A DNA stretch of 64,000 nt from Symbiodinium natans. Taxonomy: Eukaryota; Sar; Dinophyceae; Suessiales; Symbiodiniaceae. The notes under the pieces are model-generated. The model had not been told where the DNA came from and did not search any database. It worked only from the letters and a program-made list of their open reading frames with translations. A program made the position numbers and the translations under genes. The stretch is taken from contig CAJNDS010001225.1 of the NCBI GenBank assembly GCA_905221605.1, positions 244,501 through 308,500 on the forward strand. Direction: 5' to 3'. Every line of letters begins with the position of its first letter. Position 1 is the stretch's first letter. Of this stretch, positions 12,523 through 24,693 are shown one piece after another.

Positions 12523-12593
12523 AGGCCCAGCTGCGTCCGACAATCGGTGATGCAGGATGCGTCCATCCCGACAACACCCCCTTCGCCCTTGTA
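12523..12593 (-). CDS. Putative exon, unknown protein
   Basis: Acceptor GGAATTCTTAG and donor GTAGCTC enclose 71 nt reading YKGEGGVVGMDASCITDCRT. It lies between model 2 and model 1 and may link them. Confidence 0.5.
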
Positions 12594-12900
12594 CTAAGAA
12601 TTCCCCTGATTGTACTTTGAAGTTTGCGCGGAATAGGGCGGGGCGGGGCGGGTGGAGGGGGTGGGGTCAATGAGAGATAGGGCAAACCCGAGACTCCCTC
12701 AACCCTAAACTAGAGGACCCTATAACCCTGAATTGGGAGACCCGAAACCCTAACAAAAAGACCCTAAACCCTCTAAACCCTAAACACTATCAACCCCACA
12801 CCCTGCACCTATCGGGTGCCTGAGACTGAAAACCTGGGCATATCGCAAGATAGATATCGCAAGATTGTTAGATAGAGGGTTTAACATGTTGGTAAACTAC

Positions 12901-13520
<620 letters not shown>

Positions 13521-13565
13521 AAAAAAACACAGAAAACATAAAATGAAAACAGTACATTAAGAAAA

Positions 13566-13603
<38 letters not shown>

Positions 13604-14659
13604 CATGTCTTAAGGAGCAGATGCCCGAAGACCTGCAGGAAGAGATGGGGTTCGGAGTGGTGGTGGCTGAAGTTGCAGGAGCAGGAACTGCCAAAGCAGA
13701 GGCAGCGAGGGCAGAGGCAGCCGGAGCAGGAAGACCCCGAACCCCAAACCCTAAAACCTAAAGACACCCACGCAGGCAAGAGCAGAGAAGTATCGTTTCA
13801 AGGCTCTCAGAAGCCTTTATAGTGTCCTGAAGGGAGGTTTAGGGTTTAGGGTTTCTAAAGTTTAAGGCTTACTCCTCACTACTCCCTAAGGCGCCCCAAG
13901 CTTCCCTAAGGTTCCCTAGTATAAAGACTGGTTCTCAAATAGCCGTGCTTCACGAAGGGCAACAAACGTGGCTAGGCTTGAGGGGGCATGTTGCGCATGA
14001 AAGCGGGAGTTTTGACTGTCAGAGGCCCTGACCCTCAACCCTCGGTTTAGGGTTTCGGGTGTAGGGTTGAGGGATTTAGGGTTTAGGGCCAAAACCCTAA
14101 ACCCTAAACCCTAAACCCTAAACCCTAAACCCTAAACCCTAAACCCCACCACCGGGTCAGGGATTGGAGGCTTTTGAGCTTAGGGACCTCAAGCCTACAA
14201 ACCAAGCCAGCCACCCCGAACACCTGAAACTCGAACCTCTAGCCTGAAAACTCAACCCTATATAGGGTTTAGGGTTTAGGGTTTAGGGTTTAGGGTTATA
14301 CCCTAAACCCTGAACCCTACACCCGAAACCCCAAACCCGGAACCCTACACCCTAAACCCCGAGCCCGAAGTCCCAAACCCTAAGAACCCGGAAGATCCAA
14401 CCATCAAGAGCCCGTCAGCCTTTAAGCCTTTCAGAGCCCCCGAAAACCTTCAGAAATTAAGCCCTTCTCCCCCCTAAACCCTAAACCCTAAACCCTAAAC
14501 CCTAAACCCTAAACCCTAAACCCTAAACCCTAAACCCTAAACCCTAAACCCTAAACCCAAACCCTAAACCCCTGAGCCCTGAACCCTGAACCATGGACCC
14601 TAAGGCCCAAAGCCTAAAAAGCCCGACATTAGGAGTTCCTGAAGGCTATTAGGGGTTAC

Positions 14660-16688
14660 GGTCTCGAGCTCAAGCGGGCTGCGCTCGATGATCTCTGGCG
14701 TCACTGGCGGCAGCTCGCGGTAGATACGATTCCTGGGCTCATCCGTGCACCTAACCCCTAACTTAGGGTTTAGGGTGTAGGGTTGAGAGTTTAGGGCTTT
14801 GGACTTGGCTGCACTCAGGAGGGTAGCTATAAGTTAAACTTTTAGCTGCCTGAATAAGAAACCCAATAAACCCAAAAAAGGTAAGGATCTAAAGTTACAG
14901 TAAAGTACCACAAAGGGGATTCAGGATTGAAGAAGCCCGGCCCGAAACACCCCACGAAACCCCCGAAACCCCCACACCCAACATCCCCCACTCAGAGCAC
15001 CAAAAACCTCCAGAAATGTAGGACAAACCTCCAGACCCTACTTCCCCCTAAACCCTAGCCCCTAAACCCTAAACCCTAAACCCTAAACCCTAAAGGGCCC
15101 TGATGGCCCTACGCCCTTGAACCTTCCAACTCTCAAAGGTTCAGGGACCTCTAAGCGTAGAGCCTTCGGCCTTAACCCTTTACATCCTCCAGTCCCCAAA
15201 CCCCAATCCCAATTTAGTTCTAGGGCTTAGGGCTTAGGGTTTACAGGCCTCCTCCCCCACCCCCCCCCAGCCCGTAGAGGGATAAGGCATCCTGTGATAC
15301 ATGTCATATTGGTCAGTTCTCATCATGAGGTCCCTTTCTTGGGTGAAAATGGACAACATATCCCTAAGCCCTAAACCCTAAACCGAATCCTCGGGTCCGG
15401 ACAAGACCTCGTTCATGATCACGGAAAGGTGGGGTTTCACCTTCCAGCTTCGAGGTTAGGGTTTAGGGTTTAGGGTTTAGGGTTTAGGGTTTAGGGTTTA
15501 GGGTTTAGGGTTTAGGGTTTAGGAGTTTAGGGTATAGGGTATGGGGGCTTGGGGGCTTAGGGGCTCACAGGGCTTAGGATGTACGATCTTTCGGGGCTCG
15601 GGCTTGGGGTTCTCGGGATAAAAGATGGGGTTTAGGGCTCGGGTTTGGGGTTTGGGGTTTGGGGTTTAGGGTTTAGGGTTTAGGGTTTAGGGCTTAGGGC
15701 TTAGGGTTTGGGGTCAAGAGATTTGGGGTTTAGGCGGGTGTGGATTTTTACTGGGCTGCTTGGTCCTTTTTGCTTTCGGGCTTCGGGTTTAGGCCATAAA
15801 TCCTAAATCCGAAACCCTAAATCCTAAACCCTAAACCCTAAGCCGGTTGGGGGGTTAAGGTGAATTACACGGTTCCAGGCTGGCCCTTAGAACCCTCTGA
15901 ACAAATCCTCATAAGTATTTTCCTCCTAAGCCCCGTAAGGGAAACCCCAAACCCCAAACCCTAAACCCTAAACCCCAAACCCCAAACCTTAAACCCTAAG
16001 CCCAGTTTCGACGATAAGAGGTCCAGGGATCCAAAGCATATTAAGGTTTAGGCTTCAGGGTTTCAGGTCTAGGGTCTAGGGTTTAGGGTTTAGGGTTTAG
16101 GGAGGGTCTTGGAAGGTTGGGGCTTGGTGCGGCTTGGGTTTTCTGTGCTGCCGGGCATGTCGGATGGAATGTGTGTCCCCCAAACCCTATATAAACCCTG
16201 AACCCATAAACCCTAAACCCTATATAAACCCTGCCCTAAACCCTACACCCTATATAAACCCTGAACCCTAAACCCTACACCCTATATAAACCCCGAACCC
16301 TAAACCGTTCTGTATAAGCTCACAAACCCCCTTCAACAAGCCCATGCGCTGACGTGGGTTCAGGGCATAAACGCGAATAGACTACACGAAACCCCTGTCC
16401 CCTAGTCATGAAGAATCCCCCCCAACCCCCCCCCCCCCCCCCCCCCCCCCCGCCCAACCCCAATCTCTTCAAGCTGAATTAGGCCCTAAACTCTAAACCC
16501 TAAACCGTAAACCATAAACCCTACACCCTAGACCCTGAACCCTAAACCCTAAACCCTAGACCCTAAACCCCAAACCCTAAACCCGGAACCCTAATCCCCG
16601 CGCTCCCCCGCCTTTCGCCCGATCGTGCCCATCCGCTCCTGAAACTTTCGCACCTGCGAAGGCGTTTCGGGATGCAGGGCGTGGCATT
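14660..16688 (-). CDS. Intron-dense gene model 2 (six exons), unknown protein
   Basis: Minus-strand islands in order: 16688-16612 (CHALHPETPSQVRKFQERMG), 16381-16306 (SIRVYALNPRQRMGLLKGVC), 15925-15894 (EENTYEDLFRG), 15447-15384 (WKVKPHLSVIMNEVLSGPED), 15362-15272 (DMLSIFTQERDLMMRTDQYD), 14732-14660 (NRIYRELPPVTPEIIERSPL). The first two join in phase with a GC donor; 16306 and 15384 end directly at GTTTAGGG donors. The pair 15447-15384 and 15362-15272 is separated by only 21 nt of telomeric repeat. Family not recognised. Confidence 0.5.
14818..14914. mobile_element. Introner-like repeat, copy 2
   Basis: Second copy of the element at 11548-11643, in the same orientation and also between exon-like islands. 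Confidence 0.65.
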
Positions 16689-17274
16689 CTGGGGTTTAGG
16701 GTTTAGGGTTTAGGGTTTAGGGTTGAGGGTTTGGGGCTTATGGGGTTTCTAAACCCTACAGCCTGAACCTTACATGATTTGAGGCTTTAGTGCTCCGAAC
16801 GTTTGGGGCCTTACCTCCGGAGTGAGGGTTTCAGGGTTTTGGGTTTCGGGTTTAGGGTGTAGGGTTCAGGGTGTTTAGGGTTTAGGGTTTAGGGTTTAGG
16901 GTTTAGGGTTTAGGACAAACCCTTAACTCTCTGACTCTCCTAAGCCCTAGACCCTAAACCCTGAACCCCAAACCCTAAACCCTAAACCCTGAACCCGAAT
17001 GAACCCCAAGCCCGTCGGGCTTTGGGCTCAGACTCGGGGGCTCAACATCTAGGGCTTAATATACTGAACTTGGCACCCTAAAAAAAAACAATTTTAGCTG
17101 TTCCTTGGGGATTTTATTACCAAAAACTAAAAAAATTCAAGTGCCCCGAAGCTTTGGGGTCATGTGGGCTTCAGGGTTTTAGGGCCTCCGAATCGTCTGG
17201 ACTTAGGGTTTACGGTTTCGGGTTGAGGGTTTGGGGTTTTAGCATTTAGGGTTTGGGGTTAAGGCCACGGATTT

Positions 17275-17890
17275 TCGAAACTCCCCAAAAAGCCTAATGC
17301 CCTCGGTCTCTGTACACGCAAACAAACATCCCAGAAATGACGGGAAGGTGTAGGGTTTAGGGTTTAGGGTTTAGGGTTTAGGGTTTAAGGTATAGGGTTT
17401 AGGGTTTAGGGTTTAGGGTTTAGCCTTGATCCCTTTAAGAGCTCCTGGAAGATGTCCCAACTGTGGTACTTGAGGCACCTAAGTTGTGTGTTCTCCCGGT
17501 GGGCTCCTAGCCATGAACGCAAGAAGTCTAAACTCAAACCATATCCCTGAGGCGCAAAGTAGCACCCGAAACCCTAAACCCGAAACCCTAAACCCTAAAC
17601 CCTAAACCCTAAACCCTAACAAGGCCTTTGGGCCCGAAAGCCCTTATAGAAGAGTCCTTGGAGCCTTAAGGGTGAGAAATTCTCAGACGCATCCACGAGG
17701 TGTCGCGACAAATGTGCCAAGGAAACCCTAAACCCTAAACCCTAAATCCTAAACCCTGAATTCTAAACCCTAAACCCTAAACCCTAAATCCTAAACCCTA
17801 AATCCTAAACCCTAAACCCTGCAGCGGGAAGGTGCACTGCCAAATTTTGCAAGGCCCCTTACTGTAGCCCCATACGAATCGTACCCCTGG
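17275..17890 (-). CDS. Conserved exon-like islands downstream of FNIP copy 1
   Basis: Three islands (about 17830-17870, 17670-17720, 17430-17487) plus a small one near 17290 are preserved in the paralogue at 33060-33810, while the repeats between them are not. In the island at 17670-17720 one frame (RDTSWMRLR in both copies) has mostly third-position changes, which supports coding. They may be 3' exons of the FNIP gene, since that exon ends in a donor-like CAG then GTAGAC. Confidence 0.45.
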
Positions 17891-18024
17891 AATCCTTCAA
17901 GGTTGTGAAGCTTTAGGGTTTGAGGTTTCGGGTTTAGGGTTTAGGGTTTAGGAGGGCTTGAGGCTACCTGCATTCTGTGCATGTGTTTTTCAATTCGCAA
18001 ACTCAGGGTTTAGCAGGTGTCTAC

Positions 18025-20039
18025 CTGAACAATGCGCGAGGAGAAGCGTACTAAGGAGTCGGGAAGCTGCACCCCTTCCAAGCTCCGGTTGAAATCATGG
18101 CCGAAGGTCAAGGTCTGTAGGCTGCTGGGAAACTGCACCCCTTCCAAGCTCTGGTTGAAAGAATCGCCGAAAGTCAAGGTCTGCAGGCCGCTGGGAAGCT
18201 GCACCCGTTCCAAGCTCTGGTTGAAGAACAAGCCGAAGGTCAACGTCTGTAGGCTGCTGGGAAGCTGCACTCCTTCCAAGCTCTGGTTGAAGTGCATGCC
18301 GAAGGTCAAGGTCTGTAGGCCGCTGGGAAGCTGCACCCCTTCCAAGCTCCGGTTGAAAGAATAGCCGAAGGTCAAGGTCTGTAGGCGATTGGGCAGCTGT
18401 ACCCCTTCCAACCACTGGTTGAAAGTATTGCCAAAGGTCAGGGTCTGTAGGCCGCTGGGAAGCTGTTGGTTGAAAGATTCGCCGAAGGTCAAGGTCTGCA
18501 AGCCACTGGAAAGCTGCAACCCTTCCAAGCTCTGGTTGAAAGAATCACCGAGGTCAAGGTCTGCAGACTGCTGGGAAGCTGCACCCCTTCCAAGCTCTGA
18601 TTGAAACGATGGCCGAAGGTCAAGGTCTGCAGGCCGCTGGGAAGCTGCAGCCCTTCCAGGCTCTGGTTGAAGTACATGCCGAAGGTCAAGGTTTGCAGGC
18701 TGCTGGGAAGCTGCACCCCTTCCAAGCTCCGATTGAACTGCACGCCAAAGGTCAAGGTCTGTAGGCCGCTGGGAAGCTGCACCCCTTCCAAGCTCTGGTT
18801 GAAAGAATAGCCGAAGGTCAAGGTCTGTAGGCCGCTGGGAAGCTGCACCCCTTCCAAGCTCTGGTTGAAAGAATTGCCGAAGGTCAAGGTCTGTAGGCAG
18901 CTGGGAAGCTGCAACCCTTCCAAGCTCTGGTTGAAGTACATGCCGAAGGTCAAGGTCTGTACGCCGCTGGGAAGCTTCAGCTCGTCCAAGCTCTGGTTGA
19001 AGCGCTCGCCGGAGGTCAAAGTCTGTAGGCCCTGTAGGCCGTGCACCCCTTCCAAGCTGTGGTGGAAATCACGGCCGAAGGTCAAGGTCTGTAAGCCTCT
19101 GGGAAGCTGCTTGCTCACGGAATAGCCGAAGGTCAAGGTCTGTAGGCCGCTGGGGAGCTGCACTCCTTCCAAGCTCCGGTCGAAGCGCATGCCGAAGGTC
19201 AAGGTCTGTAGGCCGCTGGGAAGCTGCACCCCTTCCATGCTCTGGTTGAAAGAATCGCCGAAAGTCAAGGTCTGTAGGCCGCTGGGAAGCTGCACCCGCT
19301 CAAAGCTCTGGTTGAAGAACAAGCCGAAGGTCAACGTCTGTAGGCCACCGGGAAGCTGCACTCCTTCCAAGCTCTGGTTGAATTGCATGCCGAAGGTCAA
19401 GGTCTCTAGGCCGCTGGGAAGCTGCACCCCTTCCAGGCTCCGATTGAAGTGCATGCCGAAGGTCAAGGCCTGCAGCCCGCTGGGAAGCTGCACCACTCCC
19501 AAGCTCTGGTTGAAATTACTGCCGAAGGTCAAGGTCTGCAGGCCGCTGGGAAGCTGCACCCGTTCCAAGCTCTGGTTGAAGCGCATGCCGAAGGTCAAGG
19601 TCTGAAGGCTGCTGGGAAGCTGCAGCCCTTCCAAGCTCTGGTTGAAGTGCATGCCGAAGGTCAAGGTCTGTAGGCCGCTGGGAAGCTGCACCCCTTCCAA
19701 GCTCTGGTTGAAGCGCATGCCGAAGGTCAATGCAACAACGGCATCCATTGCATCCATGTCTTGGTCCAATCCCGACCTTGCGAATGCTCGCTCTATACTG
19801 CGTGCCGCGCAGCCGGCGCCGCGTCTCCGCACCACATATGTGAGCTCTTGGTTTGGAGTTTGTTGCAGCAGCGGCTGGTGCAATTCGAGGACACGGTCAC
19901 CTGACGTCAGCACGATAGACTCTGCGGAACGGCCAACACTTCCCGCGATGCGTCTCCGCACATTCCGCCCCGTTTCCGCATCGTCCACATTGACCTCAAA
20001 CGTGGAGCCGGCAAGACAGTGGATGGTCAACGGCCACAT
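18025..20039 (-). pseudogene. UBL-FNIP repeat protein, copy 1 (frameshifted large exon)
   Basis: Starts at ATG (MWPLTIHCLAGSTFEV), chosen because the frame upstream has no better ATG and both copies share this one. Residues 1 to about 75 resemble a ubiquitin-like fold; then about 20 repeats of 22-23 residues, consensus LPSGLQTLTFGxxFNQSLEG, the FNIP type known from Dictyostelium and giant viruses. Near 18550 one base is missing from the usual GGTCAAGGT-containing unit (CACCGAGGTC instead of CACCGAAGGTC). The frame shifts and the remaining repeats continue in another frame to 18025, where CAG is followed by the donor-like GTAGAC; unspliced it would stop at 18010. It is either a decayed copy or a sequence error. 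FNIP arrays are thought to be protein-interaction surfaces; a role beyond that is not shown. Confidence 0.8.
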
Positions 20040-21600
20040 GCTGGCGCTTCTGCGGCACCCGACCCCGAATTGTGCCCACCTCAATGTGAAGGGCGAGCCG
20101 ACAAGACTCGACGAACCATGGCACAGAAATGAGTGGATATTGCCAAAAAAGGCAAGCTCTTTCTTCTTTATTGGGAATTAAGGAGTTTGGCACCTATACC
20201 GTGTCCCAAAGTATATGACCCTTCAAGCGATTCTACAGGGCAACTAGTCTCTTCGATTGGGCTCCTTAGGTGTACAAACAACCTGATTCACACAGAGTTG
20301 TTTGTGAGCAACTGGAGTTAATACATACCTTAAGAACCCAAAAACCTAATTTTTCATAGGTTACCTAGGAAACCTGAAAGGGATAGTATACAAATAGCCT
20401 ACAAAAATGCAGGGTTTGGGAAGTTGCTGGGGTAAGTATTCTAAAGTTCTACCTGATCTGGGGCTTGTGGGGTTCCGGCTTTATATCTGCACACCTCCTG
20501 CACCCTAAACCCCAAACCCTAAACCCTAAAGCCTCAAGCCCCTGTAACTTGAAATTATTCCAAAAAATCCAAAACAGAAACTCCTCGAAACTCCCCGAAA
20601 CTTCCCCGGACCTGAACCCTTAATAATTTCAATAAACCCTCAACCCTAAACCCTAAACCCTATCCCATAAACCCTATACCCTAAACCCTAAATCTGGCTC
20701 TGGAGCATGGCCGAAGCATACGCCCCTCCCTTAATTATGCTTTATAGGCCTTTGGGGTTGATATAAACACAAATAGTAACCTACTTTGGGATGTTTCCGC
20801 TGAGGGTTTAGGATTTAGGGTTGAGGGTTGAGAGCTCCAACCCTGAAAGGGTTGAGGGTTTAGGGTTTAGGGTTTAGGGTTTAGGGTTTGGGGTTTAGGG
20901 TTTAGGGTTGAACCCTGAAGCCTACAGAAACTCCAACACCCTAAGCTACGAATTGCTTAAGAACCCCCCCCAAAAAAAAAGTCAAATATTCTTCCTTATA
21001 ATAAGGATTATTATTGTGTAGTAAGCCTTAAACCCTAAACCCTAAACCCTAAACCCTCAACCCTAAACCCTAAACCCTAAACCCTAAACCCTCTGAACCG
21101 AAGGAGGGGCCCCAAAGACCTCTGGGGGGGTTTTGGGTCGGTGCGGCAGAACGGTCGGCCTTGTCCACAAACTGTTTGTACCTGTCCACTCGCAGCATTT
21201 GGGAAAGAGGGTTTAGGGTTTAGGGTTTAGGGTCCATTGGGTTTAGGGACCAAGGGTCACGGTTTTGGGATTGGGGCTTAAGGGCTCTGAGTCTGAGGCT
21301 CAGGGCTTAAGGGTTTGAAGTTCAGGGTTGCGAGCCCTACGCCATAAAGACTCAAGACCCTCTCCCCCCCCTAGGGTTTAGGGTTTAGGGTTTAAGGGTT
21401 TAGGGTTTAGGGTTTAGGGTTTAGGGTTTAGGGTTTAGGGCGCCCCCCTCAAATACAAAAGAGACTCGGCCATCCAACAGTCCCTCCGGCTCACTGATCG
21501 GCCGAGAGCAGAAAGGTCGACAGCACACCCCCCCACACATTTACCCTAAAGCCTAAACCCTAAACCCTAAAGCCTAAACCCTACACCCTAAACCCTAAAC

Positions 21601-22447
21601 CCCCCCATGCTGCCAAGATTTTCCATCTGTTGCATGCGTTTCACTGGTCACGAGACTGACAGAGTGGTACACGGTTTAGAGTTTAGGTTTTAGGGTTTGG
21701 GGGTTTAGGGTTTAGGGTTTAGGGTTTAGGGTTTAGGGTTCACGTACTCAGCCAGCTCAGGCGTAGAGGCTCGGGATACTCTTGCTTCCAGGGACCACAA
21801 GATGGCAAGAGGATGCTGAGCTTTCACTTGCTGTGCTTGTGGAGAACAAGGAGGCTACAGGGCGGAAGTTTCTAGGGGATTAGGGAATTACCCTAAGGGT
21901 CCATGTACCTTATTATTACAGGCCTGGGCCTTAAAGTACTTCCTATATATAAGGATTTTGGGGCCCAAGTATATAATGATGAGGTACATGGACCCTTAGG
22001 GAATTAGTTCTCGTACACCCGCCGACATAGCCCTTATATACAGAGGACTATGTATATAGGCAGGGAGCTACTGCATGACCCCCCCACACACACAAAACCC
22101 TCATATCGAGTCGTATATAGACATCGAGTTATTGTATGACCTCCTACAACACCCTGAAAAAAGAGGACTATGCATATAGGCAGGCGTCAGATATCATCAG
22201 GCGCATCCCAACCAGGGTTCAAGCTGTCAAGAAGCTCCAGCCAGTGACACGTGCACGGAAGCCACCGTGATTTTGCAACCCTAAACCCTAACCCCAAACC
22301 CCAAACCCCAAACCCCAAACCCCAAACCCCAAACCCCAAACCCTAAACCCTAAACCCTGGGTTTAAGAGAGTGAACGCGAGGGGGCTGAGAACTGCGAGC
22401 TCCCAAGATCTCTGCACCCCAACCAGGCGGGCCTTCCCTTTGATTTC
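21601..22447 (-). CDS. Gene model 3 (exons 22447-22370, 22265-22205, 21815-21744, 21655-21601)
   Basis: 22447 onward reads EIKGKARLVGVQRSWELAVL after TTAGCAG. The next island reads RWLPCTCHWLELLDSLNPGW with an acceptor TTTAG taken from the telomeric repeat. 21815-21744 reads HPLAILWSLEARVSRASTPE between CTCAG and GTGAACC. 21655-21601 reads LVTSETHATDGKSWQHGG and ends at GTTTAGGG. Further candidates follow at about 21500-21445 (SRRDCWMAESLLYLRG) and 21195-21140 (LRVDRYKQFVDKADRS). Family unknown; frames provisional. Confidence 0.45.
21886..22007. mobile_element. Fold-back MITE-like element, about 120 bp
   Basis: Inverted ends share CCCTAAGGGTCCATGTACCT, a 20-bp perfect match; the centre is A/T-rich. 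It is followed by two copies of an AGAGGACTATG-TATAGGCAGG block at 22040-22190. Confidence 0.8.
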
Positions 22448-22618
22448 CTGCTAAGAGCCAGTTAGTCGGTAAGTTTAGGGGTCTCGGGTTTAAGGTTTAG
22501 GGTTTGGGGCAATAGGAAGCTCTAACCCTAAACCCTAAACCCTAAACCCTAAACCCTAAACCCTAAACCCTAAACCCTAAACCCTAAACCCTAAACCCTA
22601 AACCCTAAAACCAGGGAG

Positions 22619-22692
22619 TCAGTCGCACTTGAAGATCACGGGGTGCTCCGTGGTCAGCCGCTTAGTCTTGGCGTGGTAGTAAGCCTGGTTGC
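22619..22692 (-). CDS. Terminal WW-domain exon
   Basis: Acceptor GTGAACATTGCAG, 74 nt, stop TGA. Encodes the second half of the WW fold (YYHAKTKRLTTEHP). The conserved Tyr pair and Pro are present and the second Trp is absent. CCCTAAA lies downstream on the plus strand and TTTAGGG upstream. Confidence 0.8.
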
Positions 22693-22896
22693 CTGCAATG
22701 TTCACGTAGGTAGGGTTTTGGGGTTTGGGTTTAGGGTTTAGGGTTTAGGGTTTAGGGTTTAGGGTTTAGGGTTTAGGGTTTAGGGTTTGGGGTTTGGGGT
22801 GTAAAGTTAGGGTTTAAGGTCCGCCGACCCTGGCGGCGTGTTGGATGGGAAAAGGAGGTGAAACCTCCCTCTTTCCCTCCTTACCCCCCCAAAACG

Positions 22897-22931
<35 letters not shown>

Positions 22932-24693
22932 GGGGGGGGTCGGTGCACATTTTTTCGTGGAGGACCGCGCCACCCGCACAGCGTAAACAGGGGGTTCAGC
23001 ACGGGGGGGTAGGGGCGCCCTCAGCAAATCAGCGTTTCCCGCCTCCACCCCCCCCCCCCCCCCCTCCACCCCACCCCCACCCCCCCCCCCCCCACCCCCC
23101 CCACCCACCCCCCCCCTAACCCCCCCCCCCTCCCCCCCCCACCCCCACCCACCTGTCTTTTTGGCTTGAGCTTGTCCTGGTGCTACCCCCTACCCCCCCC
23201 CAAACGATTCACAGAACTCTGCCGGGGATGATCTTCCATGCGAGCGGGTCTCAACTATGCTCCAGCGGGGTCGGCGGCTTGAGCCGGAGGCTCTTAAATT
23301 TAGGGTTTTAAGGTTTAGGGCCTAGGGTTTAGGCCTAGGGTTTAGGGCTAGGATGGCCCTTACAGCCCTCTGAATATGATCCCCTAAACCCCTAAACCCA
23401 ATAAGGGAAATATGGAATATCCCAAAGGGCCTGCCTAGGGGGTTCTAGGGTTGAGGGGTTCGGGCCCTAAACCCTAAACCCTAAACCCGAAACCCTAAAC
23501 CCTGATTCGGGGGTGTCTAGGGTCAGGGCTCAGGGTTTAGGATTCAGGAAACCCGTCCATGGGTGAAGGGCGCCCTGACAGGGGAGGCGTCAGGGCTTGA
23601 AAGGGGGCCGTCGAACTGGTCCTTGTGTTTCGAGGATGGGGTTTCGGGTTGAGGGTGTGGAGGCTTTGGGGGTTGGGGTTTAGGAATTTAGTCTTTGGGG
23701 TCAAATTTCTTGAGTGTATATGGCTCAAGCCATTCAATTTGGGGGTTTGACGTTTTAGGAGGCACTCAAAGGGCGGGGAAACAGAATCCCACTGTAACGG
23801 TCGGTATCCACCACCCCCAAGTACCGCAACCTGGGTCGTTCTTCAGTGGGCCATACAAGAACAGGAAACTCTGGAATGCCACAGGCAGGTCAAGACAATT
23901 AAAACTTAAACCTGAAACTCTACAAATTCTTGTTGGGGGATTCCAGGCAGTTCTTCTGGGTACTTCGCGTTATGATTACTGTTTATTCGTCTTGTTTAAT
24001 CATCTGTATGTACCCGCTTCTTATTTGTTTTTTTTGGGGGGGCTTCCTGAGTCCTGAGTAAACCCACCAGACAGTCCTAACTTGTTTCGGATTAGGGTTT
24101 AGGGTTTAGGGTTTAGGGTTTAGGGTGCTTCTTCTTGAGAGGGGGGAGGGTTAAGCATTTTAGGCTTTGAGGGTGCAAGCCTCACCCCAAAAGGCTAGAC
24201 CAAACACCCACAACCCACAAGCTCTACACCCGAAACCGCCAAACCCCTGTATAACCCCAAACCTTAAGGTCCCAGCCCTCTCAGGGCAGATACACGGTGC
24301 TTAATATGAGCCCTGAAAAAAGGGCCATATATACTCCTTATGTACCCTAGAAAACCCAAGGGCCTATACCTGACAACCCTTTCGAAGCAAGTAAGGGACC
24401 ATTTTTGAGGGACCATGCAACCCTAACCCTAAACCCTGAACCCTAAACCCCCAAACCCTAAACCCTAAACCCTAAACCCTGAACTCCTATGTGAGACTGT
24501 CAGACTTCCCCGCACCGTCGTCATCCTCGAACTCCACCCAGTCTGGAGGCAGCTCGACCTTTGGTTTTGATAGGGGCTTTCGGTCTTCACCCTTTGGGGT
24601 TTAGGCTTTAGGCTTTTGGGGCTTTAGGGTACTCGTGAACCCTGTTTACCCCAATGACTCCCATGGAGTTTGACCTGGTCTTCTTGGCGGCTT
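22619..24693 (-). CDS. WW-domain gene, 3' exons and stop codon
   Basis: Exons 24693-24650, 24591-24516 and 22692-22619 join in phase with GT and AG at every junction. The joined product has LPPDWVEFEDDDG at the end of exon 24591-24516 and NQAYYHAKTKRLTTEHP at the start of the last exon. Together they form a WW domain: first conserved Trp, D-G turn, Tyr-Tyr, and final Pro; the second Trp is replaced (LTTEHP). WW domains bind proline-rich or phospho-Ser/Thr-Pro peptides. The chain ends VIFKCD and TGA at 22619-22621. The last intron is 1.8 kb and holds poly-G/poly-C tracts, telomeric repeats and two further exon-like islands. The intron before 24591 is only 58 nt. Upstream exons are uncertain; model 4 may feed into it. 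Confidence 0.75.
22895..23150. repeat. Poly-G then poly-C tracts
   Basis: About 35 G at 22898-22932, then poly-C blocks from 23045 to 23150. Poly-proline open frames here are not genes. The tracts could pair with each other. Confidence 0.9.
23553..23621 (-). CDS. Exon-like island inside the WW intron
   Basis: 69 nt, both phases 0, reading DQFDGPLSSPDASPVRAP, acceptor GAAACACAAG and donor GTTTCC. Its phase does not fit the WW join, so it is a decoy, an exon of another transcript, or chance. Confidence 0.25.
23799..23870 (-). CDS. Possible cassette exon inside the WW intron
   Basis: Strong acceptor (GCATTCCAG) and donor GTTACAG enclose 72 nt reading FPVLVWPTEERPRLRYLG. Phase 2 in, phase 1 out fits between the two WW exons and would put 24 residues into a WW loop. 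Confidence 0.35.
24516..24591 (-). CDS. WW-domain first-half exon
   Basis: 76 nt from acceptor CCCCAAAG to donor GTGCGG, reading DRKPLSKPKVELPPDWVEF and then EDDDG. Phase 1 at its end matches the terminal exon. Confidence 0.8.

Larger units (their letters stand above)
17000..20860. repeat. Segmental duplication, copy 1 (FNIP gene and flanks)
   Basis: Aligns by eye with 32770-36560 in the same orientation: shared flanks (for example TCTGTACACGCAAACAAACA), the FNIP exon, and the stretch beyond it (ACCTGATCTGGGGCTT). Telomeric arrays differ in length and orientation between copies. Copy 1 has about 90 bp of extra A/T-rich sequence at about 17050-17140. Confidence 0.85.

Noticed and set aside
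18032-20181. Plus-strand frames through both FNIP genes (KVKVCRPLGSCTPSKLWLK repeats), also at 33937-35997
   Set aside because: Antisense shadows of the FNIP repeats. The minus frame has the recognisable FNIP consensus and a ubiquitin-like start.
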